Source: an uncultured Oscillospiraceae bacterium (GTDB lineage: Bacteria; Bacillota; Clostridia; Oscillospirales; Ruminococcaceae). From it: a stretch of DNA of 64,000 nucleotides. This document shows positions 61,416-64,000 of this stretch, piece after piece (position 1 is the first letter of the stretch; each line of letters opens with the position of its first letter). The stretch is taken from the NCBI GenBank assembly GCA_934446355.1, contig CAKSEC010000004.1:124001-188000 (forward strand), in the 5' to 3' direction. The position numbers and the translations under genes are program-made. Below the pieces are notes generated by a model. The model saw only the letters and a list, made by a program, of their open reading frames with translations, had not been told where the DNA came from and searched no databases.

Positions 61416-62375
61416 TCACTCCCAGTCGTTTATTTTGCTTGCCTCGTCGTACATTCTGAGGTAGCTTGCATAGCGTGACTGCGCTATGTCTCCGTTTTCT
61501 GCGGCAAAGCGTACTGCGCAGTCCTTTTCTTTGATGTGTGCGCAGTCGGCGAAGCGGCATTTCTCCGCATACCCTGCGAACTCACGGAAGCTGTTGTCGA
61601 GTTCCCCCGCAGGTATCCTGCAGTATCTTTCAGTATCGACAGTCGAAAATCCCGGTGTATCAGCGACGTAGCCTGTCATCGAGCCATCAAGTTCGCACAG
61701 GCGGTAAAGCTGCGCCTGACGCGTCGTGTGCTTACCTCTGCCAAGCTTCTTGCTTATCACGCCGGTTTCAAGGGAAAGCTGCGGAAACAGCGTGTTCAGC
61801 AGGCTAGATTTACCCACGCCGGAATTGCCGATAAACGCAGTCAACCTGCCGTTCAGAAACTCTCTTACGCTGTGAGCGCCCTCGCCGGTCAGGTTGTTCA
61901 CCTCGCATACCCTTATGCCGATATTGCGGTACACGGCGGCTATTTCGCCCGCATTCATGAGGTCAGGCTTTGTAAATGCTATCATCGGCTCAACGCCCTT
62001 GCTGTCCGCTATTGCGATAAGCTTGTCGAGAATGAAGCAGTTAGGCGACGGCTCGGCGCAGCTTATCACGAACACTATGCCGTCAAGATTTGCAAGCGGC
62101 GGGCGGACAAGGTGGTTCTTCCTCGGAAGTATCTCGGCGATAAGCGGCTCGTGATTCTCCTGAAGTTCCAGCCTTACGATATCTCCAGCGCTGGGGCTTA
62201 TTCCATTCTGCCGGAAAACGCCCCTTGCGGCGCACTTGTATTCCGTGCCCTCTGGAGTCGGTGTTTTGCCCTCCTCATAGCCCGAAAGGGCATCTACATA
62301 ATAGATGCCCCCGACAGCTCTGGTTATCAATCCATAGATGTTATCCACGGCTGAAATAACATTACCCCCTGTCAT
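61416..62375 (-). CDS. rsgA: ribosome biogenesis GTPase RsgA
   Basis: 319 residues; circularly permuted GTPase with G4 (AFTKPDLMN) before G1 (FIGNSGVGKSSLLN) and G3 (DTPGF). N-terminal OB fold (about 10-75), C-terminal zinc motif CRFADCAHIKEKDC. Releases late 30S assembly factors. Starts GTG at 62378 or ATG at 62375 overlap the pknB stop, so translation is coupled. Confidence 0.95.
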   Translation of the reverse strand: MTGGNVISAVDNIYGLITRAVGGIYYVDALSGYEEGKTPTPEGTEYKCAARGVFRQNGISPSAGDIVRLELQENHEPLIAEILPRKNHLVRPPLANLDGIVFVISCAEPSPNCFILDKLIAIADSKGVEPMIAFTKPDLMNAGEIAAVYRNIGIRVCEVNNLTGEGAHSVREFLNGRLTAFIGNSGVGKSSLLNTLFPQLSLETGVISKKLGRGKHTTRQAQLYRLCELDGSMTGYVADTPGFSTVDTERYCRIPAGELDNSFREFAGYAEKCRFADCAHIKEKDCAVRFAAENGDIAQSRYASYLRMYDEASKINDWE

Positions 62376-64000
62376 CACTCGACTGCGATACCCTGTCCGC
62401 CGGACTCTGTCGGCTCAGAAGAAGTATCCGGCTGCGAAGATTCGTTCTGCTCAGGCTCTGAACTTGTGTTGTCAGCTTCCTGAGTGTCTATCGTTGCGTC
62501 TGCTGTGTCCGGCTCTGAGGTATCGAGCGGCGGCTCTGTTTCATCAGCCTTGTTCAACTCGTCGAATATCTTGCTGTAAACTGTATCCTCTGCAGTAGCC
62601 TTGCTTCCGTCCTCAGGGAATACGACCACGATATCCATATATGTGCCGGTCTTTCCGGTCTGCTTTGACGTTACCTTGATGGTGACATTCTTGGTTTCGC
62701 CCGGCTTGCCCTTTACGACATACTTCATCGTCTTGCTGGAAACAAGTCCCACATCGAGCGTTACGCTGTTCTCTTCGTCAAGAACGCCGTCAACGAAGTA
62801 TCTGAACTCGAACTCGCCGGTAGCCTTCTTGGGCAGGCTGAATGTCAGGCTTCTTTCCTTAACAGCGATCTCGCCGGAACTTATTTTCAGGGTTATCTCC
62901 GTGTCACGGTCTACCATCGTACCGGGCTCGATACTCTGCTCAACGACGGTATCCTTTTCGTGCTCTTCGTCGTCAACATACTCGATTTTTGCGTTCAGGT
63001 GGTACTCGTTGGCACGCTCCAGCGCAACGGAATAAGGAAGCGTCAGGAACTTCGGCACTGATACGGAAGTAGACTTCGGACCGCTGCTGATGAACAGCAC
63101 GACCGTGCTTCCCTGATCTGCCATCTCGTGAGCGGCAGGCTCGGTGCGGATAATGAAATCCTTTGCGACCTCGTCGTCCTCGTCATATACGTTCTTTACC
63201 TTGAAGCCGTCCTTTTCAAGCTTGCTCTTTGCAATAGCTGCGCTGAGGTTGGACAGATCCTGAATCTCTATCTTGCGGATACCCTTGCTGACCTTTACAG
63301 TGACCTCGGTGCCCGCCTTTATCTTACGTCCCTCAGGGTACTGCTGATCGAATATCTGATCCTTTGTGACCTCGCTCCACTGCTGTTCGGGAACAAGCGT
63401 CATATATGCCGAGTACTTGGCCTTTGCCTCGTCCCATGTCATTCCGACAAGGTTCGGCATGAGGAACTCGTTGCTGTCGGTGACGCTGATATTCTCAGAA
63501 TCATTCGATATGCCGAGAATGCTCGACAGCTTGCCCTCGTCACCGCCGCCGATATTGTTCACCACAAGTATCAGCACAAGGAAAACCGTTGCGATAACGA
63601 ACGCAGTACCGACCGCAAACAGAATAGGTATCAGCGGCGAACGGCGTTCCTCGTATTCGTCGTCATCGTCCTCGTAATCATCATCGTCGTATTCGTCCTC
63701 ATCATCAGGCTCGCTGCGCACTGCCTGACGGCGGCGGTTTCTTTCCTGCTCTGCTGCGGGGATAGGACGGTCGAAATACTTGGTCGTGCCGTCGGTAGAA
63801 TTGTACTTATACTCGAAAATGATGCCCGGATTCTTCTTGAATTCCTCAAGGTCCTTTATCATCTCGCCGGCGGTCTGATAACGCTGAGCGGGGTCCTTCT
63901 GCATTGCACGCATTACTATCTGCTCAAGCCCCTCTGCGATCGTGCTGTTTATCTCAGACGGCTTCTTGGGCGTGCTCTGCATGTGCATGAGAGCGATCGA
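62375..64000 (-). CDS. pknB: PASTA-domain Ser/Thr kinase, C-terminal part
   Basis: 541 residues up to the window edge; most of the kinase domain lies outside. Visible: the last kinase helices (EQIVMRAMQKDPAQRYQTAGEMIKDL), an Asp/Glu-rich juxtamembrane stretch, one transmembrane helix (IPILFAVGTAFVIATVFLVLIL), three PASTA repeats beginning FLMPNLVGMTW, IQDLSNLSAAIAKSKLEKDG and PKFLTLPYSVALERAN, then an extra beta-sandwich-like domain and a Ser/Glu/Asp-rich tail. Senses muropeptides or lipid II and controls wall growth. Operon with rsgA and thiN is typical. Confidence 0.95.
   Translation of the reverse strand, partial: SIALMHMQSTPKKPSEINSTIAEGLEQIVMRAMQKDPAQRYQTAGEMIKDLEEFKKNPGIIFEYKYNSTDGTTKYFDRPIPAAEQERNRRRQAVRSEPDDEDEYDDDDYEDDDDEYEERRSPLIPILFAVGTAFVIATVFLVLILVVNNIGGGDEGKLSSILGISNDSENISVTDSNEFLMPNLVGMTWDEAKAKYSAYMTLVPEQQWSEVTKDQIFDQQYPEGRKIKAGTEVTVKVSKGIRKIEIQDLSNLSAAIAKSKLEKDGFKVKNVYDEDDEVAKDFIIRTEPAAHEMADQGSTVVLFISSGPKSTSVSVPKFLTLPYSVALERANEYHLNAKIEYVDDEEHEKDTVVEQSIEPGTMVDRDTEITLKISSGEIAVKERSLTFSLPKKATGEFEFRYFVDGVLDEENSVTLDVGLVSSKTMKYVVKGKPGETKNVTIKVTSKQTGKTGTYMDIVVVFPEDGSKATAEDTVYSKIFDELNKADETEPPLDTSEPDTADATIDTQEADNTSSEPEQNESSQPDTSSEPTESGGQGIAVE

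Noticed and set aside
61536..62354. Open frame of 272 codons on the plus strand
   Set aside because: Antisense to rsgA; no start signal or motif.

Overview
The window reads as a stretch of chromosome from an anaerobic Bacillota (Clostridia), most like a Ruminococcus-type Oscillospiraceae. The supporting signs are ribosomal protein L27 made with a cleavable N-terminus next to its Prp protease, a clostridial nusB-xseAB-ispA-dxs-tlyA-nadK-argR-recN block, a Bce-type resistance module, a PASTA kinase operon, a VTC/DUF4956/DUF4353 gene trio, and promoters of the form TTGACA-17-TATAAT. Base composition is mixed, roughly half GC by eye. No rRNA, CRISPR array, phage or intact transposon is visible.

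Layout. 1-1.8 kb (+): tail of a TSCPD protein, metF and a free-standing methionine-synthase reactivation protein. 1.8-9.1 kb (-): GNAT acetyltransferase; an obgE-methyltransferase-mrnC-yitT-yebC run; an L21-Prp-L27 operon with leader RNA; an amidohydrolase. 9.1-21 kb (-): the housekeeping block from asp23 down to recN, with three extra genes (AraC regulator, toroid protein, AlkZ-related protein) inserted between nadK and argR. 21-25.6 kb (-): a lysine-riboswitch operon asd-dapA-dapB-ACT protein-mscS. 25.7-29.6 kb: queA (+), then serine hydrolase-capA-HPr (-). 29.6-34.8 kb: GH36 alpha-galactosidase followed by a large LuxR-type regulator, and an isolated CsoR repressor. 35-38.2 kb: an 847-residue DUF4157 (HExxH) protein with repeats plus a small acidic partner, the least ordinary locus of the window. 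38.2-42.4 kb: NTF2-like protein, MATE pump, a 107-bp nested hairpin, citrate synthase and MarR. 42.5-48 kb (+): two-component system, ABC ATPase, FtsX-like permease and GT51 transglycosylase, a Bce-like cell-wall-antibiotic module. 48-49.2 kb: a scar where a truncated flavodoxin gene meets the tail of a serine recombinase. 49.3-54.7 kb: AraC/MFS divergent pair, two tRNA-Pro, an XRE regulator, tRNA-Ser and a methyltransferase. 54.7-58 kb (-): the VTC/DUF4956/carbohydrate-binding lipoprotein trio. 58.2-64 kb (-): CtpE-like P-type ATPase, and the pknB-rsgA-thiN run, with pknB cut by the window edge.

How it fits together. Most of the window is core biosynthesis and information processing: isoprenoid precursors (dxs, ispA), lysine/diaminopimelate, one-carbon metabolism, ribosome assembly and DNA repair. 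Accessory functions cluster around the envelope: Bce-type defence, GT51, CapA and serine hydrolase, PASTA kinase, surface carbohydrate-binding lipoprotein. Two accessory patches carry signs of gain or loss: the DUF4157 locus, and the recombinase scar at 48.5 kb. Assignments rest on reading motifs, gene order and spacing; no database search was run.
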